The notes below the pieces were generated by a model, which did no database searches, was not told the origin of the DNA, and saw only the letters and a list, made by a program, of their open reading frames with translations. Position numbers and translations under genes: made by a program. Positions 27,181 to 35,868 of a DNA stretch of 51,758 nucleotides are shown in pieces (the first letter of the stretch is position 1; every line of letters starts with the position of its first letter). Origin of the DNA: Streptomyces bobili (GTDB lineage: Bacteria > Actinomycetota > Actinomycetes > Streptomycetales > Streptomycetaceae); contig NZ_MUBA01000062.1 of NCBI RefSeq assembly GCF_002154575.1, forward strand, positions 1 through 51,758, written 5' to 3'.

Positions 27181-27660
27181 TCACGTGTAGAAGAAGAAGC
27201 GGTCGAACCAGCTCCTGGCGTGATAGCGGAGCTCCAACGCGCCGTCGTAGTCGGCCCAAGTCAAGTGTTCGGGGACGGTGACGTATCCGAGGTTGCTGAG
27301 TATCCCGGTGAGGCGGCTGAGGTCGGTGGAATTGAGCAGGTAGCTGCTCTCCTCCTCGTCGTAGCTCATGGGATTGCCGAGAGTGACGATAGCCAGATCA
27401 CCGAAGTTGCTGACGATTACCGTGATGAAGTCGGCACTCGCTGTGGCCGCGACGGGGATAGTGATCCTTCCGTGGTAGCTGGCCTCCTGGACGTCCCGTT
27501 CGACAGTGCAGGTGCAGGCGAACTCTCTGTCGATGTCGGCAGCGAGCTTGTTGAATCGCGTTCGGGTAGCAGATCGGTCGAAGTTGCGCGGGAACTCTGC
27601 GTCTCCGGAGGTGTCGAGCTTCCTCAGGAGGGTCCAAAGGTGCTGCTGGTCGGTGGTCAT
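27181..27660 (-). CDS. Acidic hypothetical protein coupled to a recombinase tail
   Basis: ATG 27660 (MTTDQQHLWTLLRKLDTSG) follows AGGAG by 6 bases and overlaps the stop of a recombinase fragment as ATGA. The 159 residues have a mixed alpha/beta pattern (FACTCTVERDVQEASYHG, ITVIVSNFGDLAIVTLGNPM) and end WFDRFFFYT. It resembles immunity-type proteins in size and charge; no family is named. Element IV has a small acidic gene in the same place relative to a degenerate recombinase. Confidence 0.6.
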   Translation of the reverse strand: MTTDQQHLWTLLRKLDTSGDAEFPRNFDRSATRTRFNKLAADIDREFACTCTVERDVQEASYHGRITIPVAATASADFITVIVSNFGDLAIVTLGNPMSYDEEESSYLLNSTDLSRLTGILSNLGYVTVPEHLTWADYDGALELRYHARSWFDRFFFYT

Positions 27661-27905
27661 CGTCCGCTCCTGATCGGGTCGGGTCGGCTGTTCCGGCGGC
27701 TGACCTCGGCTGCGTAGGCGCCCCAGTCTCCGGCGGCGGCCCGTTGCCATTTGACGGCGACGGTGATGTCGATGCCGAGGGTGCGGGAGAGGACCGCGGC
27801 GGGTAGCTCGGTGGCGAGGTGGAACAGAGCAGTTGAGCGGGTCTCGGCGAGCCGGATGTCGTGTTTGCGGAGTCGTTCGCCCGTGGCCCAGACACTGATC
27901 GGGCG
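27657..27905 (-). pseudogene. Degenerate tyrosine recombinase C-terminal fragment
   Basis: The frame VWATGERLRKHDIRLAETRS, TALFHLATELPAAVLSRTLG and IDITVAVKWQRAAAGDWGAY ends RSGR at TGA 27657-27659. The spacing matches the last helices of recombinases. The expected second His is not seen and Trp stands where Tyr should be, so even the full protein was probably a non-catalytic partner. The 5' part is lost near 27,905. Confidence 0.6.
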
Positions 27906-28258
27906 GCCGGGCTGACCGCCGGGGAAGAGTCAGGGAGAATCCGTCCGGGCGAGAGCGGCATGGCTGCGACGAACCGCGATCTGGTAGAGGGTCAGTTCAG
28001 CGACGGGTATCCACTCGGGACTTGGTCCCCGGCTCCCCTGCCGCGGTACGACGCGCCCGCACCACGTCCGAATGCGTGACCGTCCTGCCGCCCACCTCGC
28101 CGCTGCGCCAGCCTTCACTACAGCGGCCCGGCACCCGTCCTCCCACCCGCTGAACATCGCTGCGCCCGATGCCCACCTGCCCTGCAAGCGGCACACGGTG
28201 AAGTGCGTCTTCGAGCGGTTGCTGGATGAGCACGGCGCGGAGGAGATCTCGTCCGCGT
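27906..28258. other. Intergenic stretch without a clear gene
   Basis: Short frames exist on both strands (for example a plus frame ending VFERLLDEHGAEEISSAFSG at 28275) but none has protein-like composition throughout. It lies between the broken recombinase tail and the SUKH gene and is probably scar tissue. Confidence 0.3.
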
Positions 28259-28984
28259 TCAGCGGTAGTCGTTGAGCCAGTCGCCTGGAATCAGGTCACG
28301 AATGCGGTCGAGGTCTTCCGGTGTCCGGGCACGAGCCAGGACTGCCGTGCCGTCGTCGTCGCGCAGAAGGACGTCCTGGCCCAGGAACCAGCGAGTTGGG
28401 TGCTCCTCGCAGGTGGGATAGGCCGGGAACGGAAGTTGCACGCAGTGTCGCTCCAGCAGCTCGATGCTGTGGTGATCCGGGTCAAGGAAGTCGCAGGACT
28501 CTCCGTCGGCCTGCACGGACTCGGACAGAACGATCTCGACGAAGCAGAGGGAGAGATGCTCCAGCCAGCTCTCCCACTGCTCGGCGGACTTGTCTGCCAG
28601 GTCGGCCCGGATGAACACCGCCGGGTCGTCGTCCTGGAGGCTGTCGAGAAGGATGCCCCAGGATGCGGCGCCCTGGTTCTCGTGCCGGAAGACCAGGGCC
28701 TCCTTCGCGTCATCCACATACAGCTCTGCCGGGCCGAGCAGCACATCGTGGTTGCTGGTGAGGTCGCGGCGGCGCCCGAAAAGCAGGTACGCCTCGCGCA
28801 GCGCGGCCGGCAGTGGGACACCCAGCCTCTCCTCCGCCGCGGCCAGGTCGGCCTCGGTCCACCCGTCGCCGGTCTTCAGGCCGCTGGCCCAAAGGGCAGA
28901 GAAGTCCTGGATGAAGCTCCACGCGCCGCTGCGGCCTTCGACGCCTCTGGCGAGAGACGCGGCAAGATCGAACCTTTGTGTCAT
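28259..28984 (-). CDS. SMI1/KNR4 (SUKH)-family immunity-like protein
   Basis: The 241-residue protein from ATG 28984 has the SUKH signature WTEADLAAAEERLGVPLPAA and LREAYLLFGRRRDL. The later strands are ASWGILLDSLQDDDPAVFIR and RWFLGQDVLLRDDDG. SUKH proteins neutralise nuclease and other toxins of polymorphic toxin systems in the cytoplasm. No toxin gene is adjacent, so this is an orphan copy. It is intact and divergent from the ISL3 relic. The large size and second acidic half suggest a two-domain form. Confidence 0.82.
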   Translation of the reverse strand: MTQRFDLAASLARGVEGRSGAWSFIQDFSALWASGLKTGDGWTEADLAAAEERLGVPLPAALREAYLLFGRRRDLTSNHDVLLGPAELYVDDAKEALVFRHENQGAASWGILLDSLQDDDPAVFIRADLADKSAEQWESWLEHLSLCFVEIVLSESVQADGESCDFLDPDHHSIELLERHCVQLPFPAYPTCEEHPTRWFLGQDVLLRDDDGTAVLARARTPEDLDRIRDLIPGDWLNDYR

Positions 28985-29251
28985 GCCAGGACGATATCCG
29001 TCCGGTTCAACGGGTCCGCGGACTGCCCCGACACGCCCAGGTGCTCTCGGAAGGAAGCAACATTCCTGGCCTGCTTGATCACCATCTGCTGCCCAACCCG
29101 GCATCAAACGCTCTCGCCTTACGGTTCTGGCACACCTTCCGTGAGAGCGGTGGTCGACTCTCTCTTCTGGTGGGCAGACTGGAGCGATGCGGATGGAAAA
29201 CATCGTCAGGGTCCAGGCCTTCCGGCTCGCCGTGGCCTACCGGACATCGAT

Positions 29252-29914
29252 TCGCCGACCGCACCCGCGCCAAGCACGCGACCGTCCACGAACTGCTGGC
29301 CACCGGACTCAGCCGGAGGGCGATCGGCCGCCAACTCCGCATGACCTCGCGCACCGTCAAGCTCTTCGCCGACGCAGCCACCCCAGAGGACCTCTTCCGC
29401 GGGCAATGGCAAGGTCGACCGTCCAAGCTCGACGCGTTCAAGCCCTACCTGGATGGCCGCTGGAACCAGGGCTGCACGAACGCCCTGGACGGTTTGGGAG
29501 GAGATTGTGCCGCTCGGCTATCAGGGCAGCTACCAGCGGTTCGCGCCTACTTCCGGGAGAAACGGCTCTCTCCCGGCTCCGTCACAGCTCGGCCGCCGTC
29601 ACCCCGCGTCGTCGCCGGATGGATCCTCCGGCGCCCCGAGACCCTCCCGGAGATCGACCACCTTCGGCTCAAGGCCGTCCTGGTCCACTGCCCTGAACTC
29701 GACGCCCTCACCGGTCACGTCCGGTCCTTCGCCCAGATGCTCACCGAGCGCCGGGGCGAACGGCTACCGCAGTTGCTCGACGCCGTCCGGCAAGACGACC
29801 TCCCCAGCCTCCATACCCTCGCCGCAGGCATCGAACGTGACCGCGATGCCGTCATCGCCGGCCTCACCCTGCCCTGGAGTTCCGGTGTCATCGAAGGACA
29901 TGTCAACCGGATCA
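29252..29914 (+). pseudogene. ISL3-family transposase, 5' part, interrupted by Element II
   Basis: It reads RFADRTRAKHATVHELLATG, RTVKLFADAATPEDLFRGQW, PETLPEIDHLRLKAVLVHCP and ends SGVIEGHVNRI at the Element II junction. The N-terminal half is missing. Two compensating frameshifts lie at about 29,483 and 29,540, between which the correct frame reads WEEIVPLGYQGSYQR. EGHVNRI holds the catalytic Glu. The gene resumes at 33403. Confidence 0.85.
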
Positions 29915-29918
29915 TTCT

Positions 29919-29926
29919 GTGGAATC
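29919..29926 (+). repeat. Element II left terminal inverted repeat
   Basis: GTGGAATC is inverted at 33385-33392. The slightly longer context TGTGGAATCAG / CGTGGAATCTG also matches apart from two bases. Confidence 0.7.
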
Positions 29927-29933
29927 AGAATTG

Positions 29934-32267
29934 TCAAGCTTGCTGTGCTTTGCCCTGGCGGACGTCGAGGATCGGCAGGAGGTTGGCGCCGGCCGGGACG
30001 TCGAGCTGTCGGGGTGTTGGCCCGGCTGGGGTGGGGGTGTCGGTGAGTCTGTCGAGGAGGCGGTCGAGCGCGCTCTGGCCGTCGGTGACGGCTGCTTGCT
30101 CATCCTCGGTGAGTGGGATCGAGATGGCCATCTTCTGCAAGTTGCCCTTGGCTTCCAGGAGTTGGGCTCTGGTGGAGTCCTTGGGGGTGTAGAAGTCGCA
30201 GCGTGCGCAGGCCATGCGGTGCTGGCACTGCTCGAAGAAGGTGTAGGTGCAGTAGCCGTGTCCGAGGTCGTAGTGCTGCCAGGGCTCGCCGCTTGCGGCG
30301 GCGCCGGAGGCGACCGCGTCCCGGTCGACCAGGACCTCGATGGTGCGGACGTTCCGTTCGAAGTAGCCCGCTTCGGAGTACGCCTTGGACAGAGTGTTCG
30401 GGGTGATCTTCGCGTAGTACTGGGTGGATTGTGGCGAGCGGTGTCCGAGCCAGGCTTGCAGCTCGAACAGCGTCATCGGTTCCTTGGAGTTGTAGAGCTG
30501 GCTGGCGATGGTGGACCGGGCTCGGTGGCTGGTGATGTTCCCGCGGACGTCGGCGTCCGGGACTCCGGCCTTGCGGCAGAGCATCGGGATGATCGTGTTG
30601 TTGATGTAGCTGGTGGAGACGCGGCGGGCGCGGACGGCGAACAGCAGCTCGACGTGCTCGCGGGTGCGGCGGTCGGTGAACTTCGGCTGGTCCGGGCGGA
30701 CGGCCTGCCAGGCATCGATGGCCTGGCCGAGGATCGGGTCGACCGGCTTGGTGAAGGCGGTGCCGGTCTTGTGGGCCGGGACGTCGAGGAGGCAGACCGC
30801 GTCGCGGGCCAGAACCTGCTGCGAGTCGCCCGCGATCGAGCCCCCGTCGTGCTGCCAACGGATGCAGCCTAGTCTCAACCGGGCGATCTCGTTGCTGCGT
30901 TGGCCGGAGAACAGCCAGGTCAGCGTGACCGCGCGGACCAGTTCGAAGGGGTAGAAGTGCCCGGACCGGGTCTGCGGAAGATCTGCGGGATCGAGGTTGA
31001 GGCCGGCCCACAACAGCTTCGCCCAGACCTCGTCGGCGATCACCCGCGGGTCGGGGCCAAGCAACGCGGTGATGCTGCGGGGGATCGACAGAGCGCGTAG
31101 GGGGTCGAAGCGGCGGGGCAGCCACTCCCATTCCTGACAGTCCCGAAAGAAGGTCCGCAGCGCGGTGATCTGCCCGGCCTTGGTGGGAGCCTCCAGCGGC
31201 TTGCCGAGCCGGTCCTTGAGGCCGACCGTGCGCTGGACGTAGTCGCCGACTTTCATCCGGTCCAGTGCGGCGATCCAGGTCGCGCAGGTCCGTCGGGTCC
31301 AGTCGGTCGGATCGGCGGCGTCGGGCTGTTCGGCGGCGATCCATCGCCCGATTCGCAGGAGGGTGGATCGGATGCTGCCGCGGACGCGCGGGGTGAGGGT
31401 GGAGGTGTTGTGCCAGCGGTCGGCCCACTCTTCCCAGATCTTGGCACCGCCGGTGGCTCGCGTCGAGTGACGGCCGGTGCTCTGTAGTGGTGGATCGCAG
31501 AAGCCGAGCGCAGCGACCGCTCGTTGCAGAGCGTGCAGGGTGTTCAGCCGAGCACCCTCCAGCAGCCGTTCGCGGCGGACCCGGTCGAAGAGCGCGGTGT
31601 CCATGTCTTCCAGGTGCGGGCTGTGGTTGAGCAGAAACAGCTGGCACGCGACCGACGGCAGCAATGTGTCGTCGTCCTGGCCCAGTTGATAGCCCCAGGC
31701 CCGGAGGACCGTGCGGACCTGGGCGATCTCGCTGGTGACGCGGTCGCGTCCGAAGATCCGCCACGAGAGCGTGAGGCGTTGGAAGCTGCCGAGCTGGTGG
31801 AACTCGTTGAAGGAACCGAGCAGATAGGCGTGCGCCGCGAGGTAGGGGCGGACTTCATCCCCAGCCCAGGCGGGTGCGTGCCGCCGGAACTCGGCCTGGG
31901 TGCGGCCGAGCAGACGGGTCCAATCCTGCGTTGTCCAGCCCCAGTAGGTCCGGCCGGTCTGCGTGCTGTGCGTCAGCAGAAGGGCGATCACGTCGAGCAT
32001 GGCCCGTCGGCGGTGCGCAGTGGGCGGCGAGTCGAGTGCGGAGTTGACCGCCTCCAGCGGACCCAGCAGCCGTGTGATCACGTGCCAGCCCGGTGCGGCC
32101 GGGTCGTGGTACTGAAGCCGGCGCAGATTGCGGACACCGAGTTCGAGGACGGCCCGTGTTTCAGCAGGTCGGATCGCGACGGCCGTGTCGTAGCGGTCGG
32201 GGACGATGGGCCAGGACCAGCGGCCCTCGGTGGCCTCGGTGGCGATGACCAGCGACGGTGCCCTCAC
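29934..32267 (-). CDS. Tyrosine recombinase 2 of Element II (large, TnpB-like)
   Basis: The 777-residue protein starts at GTG 32267, overlapping the recombinase 1 stop (GTGA). The catalytic domain has Arg in FSGQRSNEIARLRLG, the second-Arg motif SHRARSTIAS, and LGHRSPQSTQYYAKI with Tyr. A C-terminal knuckle CTYTFFEQCQHRMACARC follows, the counterpart of the ACVRC motif in the Element I family. The N-terminal 400 residues are unassigned helical sequence. The stop is 19 bases inside the element's left end. It is intact. Confidence 0.88.
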   Translation of the reverse strand: MRAPSLVIATEATEGRWSWPIVPDRYDTAVAIRPAETRAVLELGVRNLRRLQYHDPAAPGWHVITRLLGPLEAVNSALDSPPTAHRRRAMLDVIALLLTHSTQTGRTYWGWTTQDWTRLLGRTQAEFRRHAPAWAGDEVRPYLAAHAYLLGSFNEFHQLGSFQRLTLSWRIFGRDRVTSEIAQVRTVLRAWGYQLGQDDDTLLPSVACQLFLLNHSPHLEDMDTALFDRVRRERLLEGARLNTLHALQRAVAALGFCDPPLQSTGRHSTRATGGAKIWEEWADRWHNTSTLTPRVRGSIRSTLLRIGRWIAAEQPDAADPTDWTRRTCATWIAALDRMKVGDYVQRTVGLKDRLGKPLEAPTKAGQITALRTFFRDCQEWEWLPRRFDPLRALSIPRSITALLGPDPRVIADEVWAKLLWAGLNLDPADLPQTRSGHFYPFELVRAVTLTWLFSGQRSNEIARLRLGCIRWQHDGGSIAGDSQQVLARDAVCLLDVPAHKTGTAFTKPVDPILGQAIDAWQAVRPDQPKFTDRRTREHVELLFAVRARRVSTSYINNTIIPMLCRKAGVPDADVRGNITSHRARSTIASQLYNSKEPMTLFELQAWLGHRSPQSTQYYAKITPNTLSKAYSEAGYFERNVRTIEVLVDRDAVASGAAASGEPWQHYDLGHGYCTYTFFEQCQHRMACARCDFYTPKDSTRAQLLEAKGNLQKMAISIPLTEDEQAAVTDGQSALDRLLDRLTDTPTPAGPTPRQLDVPAGANLLPILDVRQGKAQQA

Positions 32268-33346
32268 CGCGACACCTCCGCCGCCGCGCCGGCCGGGGCG
32301 GTGAGCATCTGTATTCGCCAGGCATGAATGTGGTCCATGCCGCGGGCCAGCTTGTCGGCCAGGTCCCGGCCGGAGAGGTGGATGTACTGAAGGGTGGAGT
32401 CGGTGTGACGGTGCCCGGCAAAGGACGCGATCGCGTGCAACTCCCAGCCCATGCGGGCCAGATCGGTCAGACACAGGTGCCTGGTGGTATGCGTGGAGAA
32501 CCGCTCGACACCGGAGGCCAGTGCGAGCCTGCGGACCACCTTTGACCAGGTCCAAAGGCTCAGCGGCTGGGCGTGATTGCGCCGCGATTCTGACAGGAAC
32601 AGCGGCCCGCGGGCCCGGCTGATCGTGGCCCGGTGGGCGAGGTAGTCGGACAGCAGCACCCCCGTCGGTGCCGAGTAGGGCACCACCCGCTCCAGCCGGT
32701 TCTTCGTCGTTTCCGCCCGAATCCGCAGCGTGCGGTGGGCCGGATCGACGTCTTCGGTCCGCAGCGAGCACAGTTCCTCACGGCGCAGGGCGGCGTCGTA
32801 GGCCAGGGCGAGCATCACGCGGTTGCGTACCGGCTCGCGCTTGGCGACCTCCAGGACGCTCAGCCACTGCTGTTCTCCGGGAATCCACGGCAGCTTCGTC
32901 AGCCGCGGCACCAGGCCACGCTGCTGACCGCCAGTTCGCCGGCCGGGGGTGTACCGACCGCGGCCGACCGGGTTGGACTCCCGCAGCCCCTCTTCCATGA
33001 GGAAGTCGTAGAACAGGCGGACCGGCACCAGCCGCTGCTGGATCGTCGCGTTCGCCAGTCCCGCCCCCGAGTCGATCGAGATCACGTTCGCACCCCGACG
33101 GTGCGGCCGCGAGCTCAACTCCCGTACATAGACGGCGATATGGGCGCGGTTCGCAGTGACCGGATCGACGCTCTCCCGCTCGCTCATCAGCAGGTACTCG
33201 GCCAGTCCCCGACCGTAGGCGTCGATCGTGCGCGGTGCCCGTCCCAGATCCGTCCACACCATCAGCCAGGCCGCAGCCTGCTCGTGTCGGCCGAGCACCG
33301 GCCACTTCTCTGTGAGAACCGTCGTGCCGCTCAAGCCATCTCCCAA
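32264..33346 (-). CDS. Tyrosine recombinase 1 of Element II (TnpA-like)
   Basis: The 360-residue recombinase has the core-binding domain RAPRTIDAYGRGLAEYLLMS, then catalytic Arg in DAALRREELCSL, HTTRHLCLTDL, and GHRHTDSTLQYIHLSG with the Tyr nucleophile. The start region is about 56 bases inside the right end of the element. It is coupled to the larger recombinase. Both are intact, so this element could still move if the ends are complete. Confidence 0.9.
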   Translation of the reverse strand: MGDGLSGTTVLTEKWPVLGRHEQAAAWLMVWTDLGRAPRTIDAYGRGLAEYLLMSERESVDPVTANRAHIAVYVRELSSRPHRRGANVISIDSGAGLANATIQQRLVPVRLFYDFLMEEGLRESNPVGRGRYTPGRRTGGQQRGLVPRLTKLPWIPGEQQWLSVLEVAKREPVRNRVMLALAYDAALRREELCSLRTEDVDPAHRTLRIRAETTKNRLERVVPYSAPTGVLLSDYLAHRATISRARGPLFLSESRRNHAQPLSLWTWSKVVRRLALASGVERFSTHTTRHLCLTDLARMGWELHAIASFAGHRHTDSTLQYIHLSGRDLADKLARGMDHIHAWRIQMLTAPAGAAAEVSR

Positions 33347-33384
33347 GTCCGTGGTTACGCCGGGGAGACATGATCACCCCAGCA

Positions 33385-33392
33385 GATTCCAC
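33385..33392 (-). repeat. Element II right terminal inverted repeat
   Basis: GATTCCAC pairs with GTGGAATC at 29919-29926. Ten bases (33393-33402) separate it from the resumed ISL3 gene, six more than on the left side. Confidence 0.7.
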
Positions 33393-33402
33393 GTAACTTT
33401 TA

Positions 33403-33476
33403 AGATGCTCAAGCGCCAGATGTTCGGCCGGGCCGGCTTCGCTCTGCTGCGGAAGAGGGTTCTTCTGGCCAGCTGA
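33403..33476 (+). pseudogene. ISL3-family transposase, 3' end, resumed after Element II
   Basis: The frame reads KMLKRQMFGRAGFALLRKRV and stops at TGA 33474-33476. This is the conserved C-terminus of ISL3 transposases and continues exactly from SGVIEGHVNRI at 29914. It shows the insertion was precise to within one base. Confidence 0.88.
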
Positions 33477-33518
33477 CCACAGTCACCCATAGGGTGACGG
33501 GGACGAGAGAAGAGCACG

Positions 33519-34106
33519 ATGGATCCCCGCATACCCCGCCTGCGTCGCAAGCTGGCCGCGATCCCTTTCCAACCACTCCGCAGCCACTCCTTCGGGGAAG
33601 AGCAGCACAAGTTCTGCCTCGGTCCGAAGCTGGCGGAAGCACGCGTCGCTGCGTTCGAGGCCGAGCACGACATCGTCCTGCCCGACGCCTATCGACAATT
33701 CCTCACGCACATCGGAGGCTCAGGCGCGGCACCGTTCTACGGCCTCATGACGATGGAGCAGTGTTCCCTGCTGGTCATGAATCCGCGCGGAGAACCGGGT
33801 ACACCCCGCGGCTTCGACGGCACGGACCCCAGGTCCGACGGACGCGATCTCTTCCTCCACATCATCGAGATGGGTTGCACGGACGTATGCGTCATCGCGG
33901 TGACCGGACCCCTCACCGGCCGCGTCCTCATTGGTAACAGCGACGGCTTTTGGGGCCCCAACGTCTCCTCCGCCACCGACTTCCTCGACTGGTACGAACG
34001 CTGGCTCAACCACATGAGTGCCGGACGCGACAACCGGGCCCTGGAACTCACCTCACCGCGGCTTCGCGCCCATCCCGACCGGCATCGCATGGCTCCGAAG
34101 ATCTGA
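33519..34106 (+). CDS. SUKH (SMI1/KNR4)-family immunity-like protein
   Basis: The 195-residue protein from ATG 33519 has the SUKH signature EARVAAFEAEHDIVLPDAYR followed by QFLTHIGGSGAAPFYGLM, and later GRVLIGNSDGFWGPN and DFLDWYERWLNHM. Proteins of this group are immunity factors or bind protein partners; here there is no adjacent toxin gene. It lies 42 bases after the ISL3 relic, behind AGAAGAG. It is intact. Confidence 0.8.
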   Translation: MDPRIPRLRRKLAAIPFQPLRSHSFGEEQHKFCLGPKLAEARVAAFEAEHDIVLPDAYRQFLTHIGGSGAAPFYGLMTMEQCSLLVMNPRGEPGTPRGFDGTDPRSDGRDLFLHIIEMGCTDVCVIAVTGPLTGRVLIGNSDGFWGPNVSSATDFLDWYERWLNHMSAGRDNRALELTSPRLRAHPDRHRMAPKI

Positions 34107-34139
34107 CGCCGCGACAGCTCCACGGGATGTGAGCCAGAA

Positions 34140-34862
34140 CCCAGACTCATGAAGGCCGGGATCAGGTCGAGGGACGTCCTGGTCGTCGGCCCGGTGCATG
34201 CGCAGCCGGCTGACATCGTCCAGGATCACCGCCTTGACGCCGTGGTCGTGGAGGGAGTCGGCGACTTGCCGTACCAGTTCCGGCAGAGTGGCCGACTTGC
34301 GCATCTCGGCGCGGAAGAAGCCCAGGATCGAGGCGCAAGGGCTCTTCGGTGTCGCCGTCACCGGAGTCGAGACGTAGACGACCGGCGCGTGGATGTCACG
34401 GGTGCCCGGCAGAGTCCCTGGGTTTGAGGTAGCTGTGCATCTGCAGTCAGTGGTCCTCGAAGACGGCCGCGGTCGAACAGACCGATGCCGTCTTGCCGTA
34501 GTTGTCCCAGCCGCTGACCATGACGCCGGCGCGTGTGGGGTCGTCGTGCTTCATCGTGTTCCCGCGCAGTCGGCGGCGGATCAGCCTGCGACCTTGTCGT
34601 GCATGGGGGTGTCCTGCAGCGGGAGGTTCGCGTTCGTCAGGTGGCGGAAGAGGTCGTAGTCCGCGCTGCGGCTTTCCGGGATTGTCCTCCACTGCTGAAG
34701 TGAGATCGCCGGGGCGGGAAGGAGCAGGCCGCGGCGTGATCGGTAGCTCTGCCAACCGACGTAGGCGTCGCGCGGCGGGTGCCCGCCCAGGATCAACTCA
34801 GCGATCTTGGACCGTAAAGGTAGGCCCTCCAGCTGATCACCGTGTGAGGGGGCTCGGCTCAC
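34140..34862 (-). pseudogene. TniB-like AAA+ transposition protein, decayed
   Basis: GTG 34862 overlaps the stop of the transposase fragment upstream (GTGA). It starts GDQLEGLPLRSKIAELILGG ... LFRHLTNANLPLQDTPMHDK and shifts frame near 34,590 to LIRRRLRGNTMKHDDPTRAG. The Walker A-like motif VSGWDNYGKTASVC follows, then a TGA where Trp is expected. After more shifts come SILGFFRAEMRKSATLPELV, then AVILDDVSRLRMHRADDQ (Walker B) and LDLIPAFMSL. At least four lesions are present. TniB delivers target DNA to the transposase in Tn7/Tn5053-type systems. Confidence 0.75.
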
Positions 34863-35713
34863 GCGTCGTCCTCCCGGATAGTCGTCTCGGCGTCTGCGTC
34901 GTCGCACGGCGGCAGGAACATGGGCCGTCGGTTCAGGGCTTCGTGCAGCGTCGGCGGAGCCACCGGCCGGGTTCCAGCGAGTGCTTGTTCCCGTCGTCGG
35001 CGGCGGTCGGTGTCGACCGCCCGCTCGATCATGCGGGCGTGCTCCGCCCAAGCTGCAGGCATCAAGGCCGCAGACGGCTCGTCCGCGGGGGTCGGTTCGG
35101 CGGGACGGTCGGCCGCCGCGGTCTGCCCGCGGGTGATCTCACGGGCGTGGGCGACGCGTCGCTTCTTCCCGGCCTTCTTCTCGGCCTGGCTGGGCCACTG
35201 GTCGACGGGAGTGACCGAGCCGAGGATTCCGAGCAGAAGCTCCAACAGCTTGTCCTCGGAGTGGACCTTGATGTTGTTCGCCTTCACGTGTCTCAGGAGA
35301 GCGTCGGCGGTCTTGTCGGAGAAGGCGGGAATCTCGCCCTCGGGCGGCAGCCCTCGCCAGCGCAGGACGTGCCAGGTCTAGTGGTCGGCCGGGTCTTGGA
35401 AGAACACCTGCCGGCGGTCCCTGCGGTCACTGCGGACCACCCACTGGTCCACGTGCCTGCCGCCTCGGGAAGTGGGCTGCCCAAAGCGCGGCTCGTCGAG
35501 GACCGGGTGGTGATACCAGAGCCCGAGGATCTTCACTCCGCGCCGCGGATGGACCTTCACGTGGTGCTTGCGCAGGACCTTGTAGTAGAAGCCCGGTTCG
35601 GGGAAGTCCAGGTCGAAGCCGCCCTGTTCCATCGCCGCGGCGAACAGGGTGTTGAGGTTGTGGTCCTCACCCGGTGCCCAGCGCGGGGCGTATTCGCCCA
35701 GTTTGCGGTTCTG
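34859..35713 (-). pseudogene. Tni/Tn7-type transposase C-terminal relic
   Basis: It reads KLGEYAPRWAPGEDHNLNTL, YYKVLRKHHVKVHPRRGVKI and LGLWYHHPVLDEPRFG, a beta-barrel-like domain of Mu/Tn7-type transposases. An in-frame TAG at 35380-35382 interrupts it before TWHVLRWRGLPPEGEIPAFS and VKANNIKVHSEDKLLELLLG. The catalytic rve domain is absent. The frame ends at TGA 34859-34861 and couples to the TniB-like gene. The 5' edge is at a short hairpin at 35705-35729. Confidence 0.7.
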
Positions 35714-35729
35714 TCACTGGCAGAACCGC
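35705..35729. repeat. Perfect inverted repeat at a transposase rearrangement joint
   Basis: GCGGTTCTG (35705-35713), a 7-base spacer and CAGAACCGC (35721-35729). Both arms encode Q-N-R on opposite strands, in two transposase fragments that meet head to head. A microhomology-driven inversion joint is likely. Confidence 0.6.
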
Positions 35730-35858
35730 GAGCACGACGGACTGCGGGATCCAACGGCCCCCGGCCGGCCGGTCGTTCACGCCGAACGAGAAGTACGCCG
35801 AGCTCATCGAAGCCTGCGGATACATTCCTGTCGCCCTCACCGGCGACGACTATGCTGG
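35718..35858 (+). pseudogene. TniA-type transposase internal fragment, inverted
   Basis: The plus strand reads WQNREHDGLRDPTAPGRPFT and PNEKYAELIEACGYIPVALT, a segment typical of TniA/Mu transposases after the catalytic core. It has opposite orientation to the fragment at 34859-35713. It ends at GDDY near 35855, where the LexA-like gene begins. Confidence 0.55.
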
Positions 35859-35868
35859 AGCGGCAGTG

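Larger units (their letters stand above)
29915..33402. mobile_element. Element II: two-gene tyrosine-recombinase element in an ISL3 transposase
   Basis: Deleting 29915-33402 joins ...CGGATCA to AGATGCTC... and restores GHVNRI-KMLKRQMFGR in frame. Inverted repeats GTGGAATC (29919-29926) and GATTCCAC (33385-33392) lie 4 bases from the left junction and 10 from the right. The 3,488-bp element holds only two coupled recombinase genes, both intact. It may be the best-preserved member here. Confidence 0.88.

Noticed and set aside
28985..29251. CGCTCTC / GAGAGCG inverted pair near 29,110-29,153 as an element end or terminator
   Set aside because: It has no run of T, no matching distal repeat and no gene ending beside it, so it stays unexplained.
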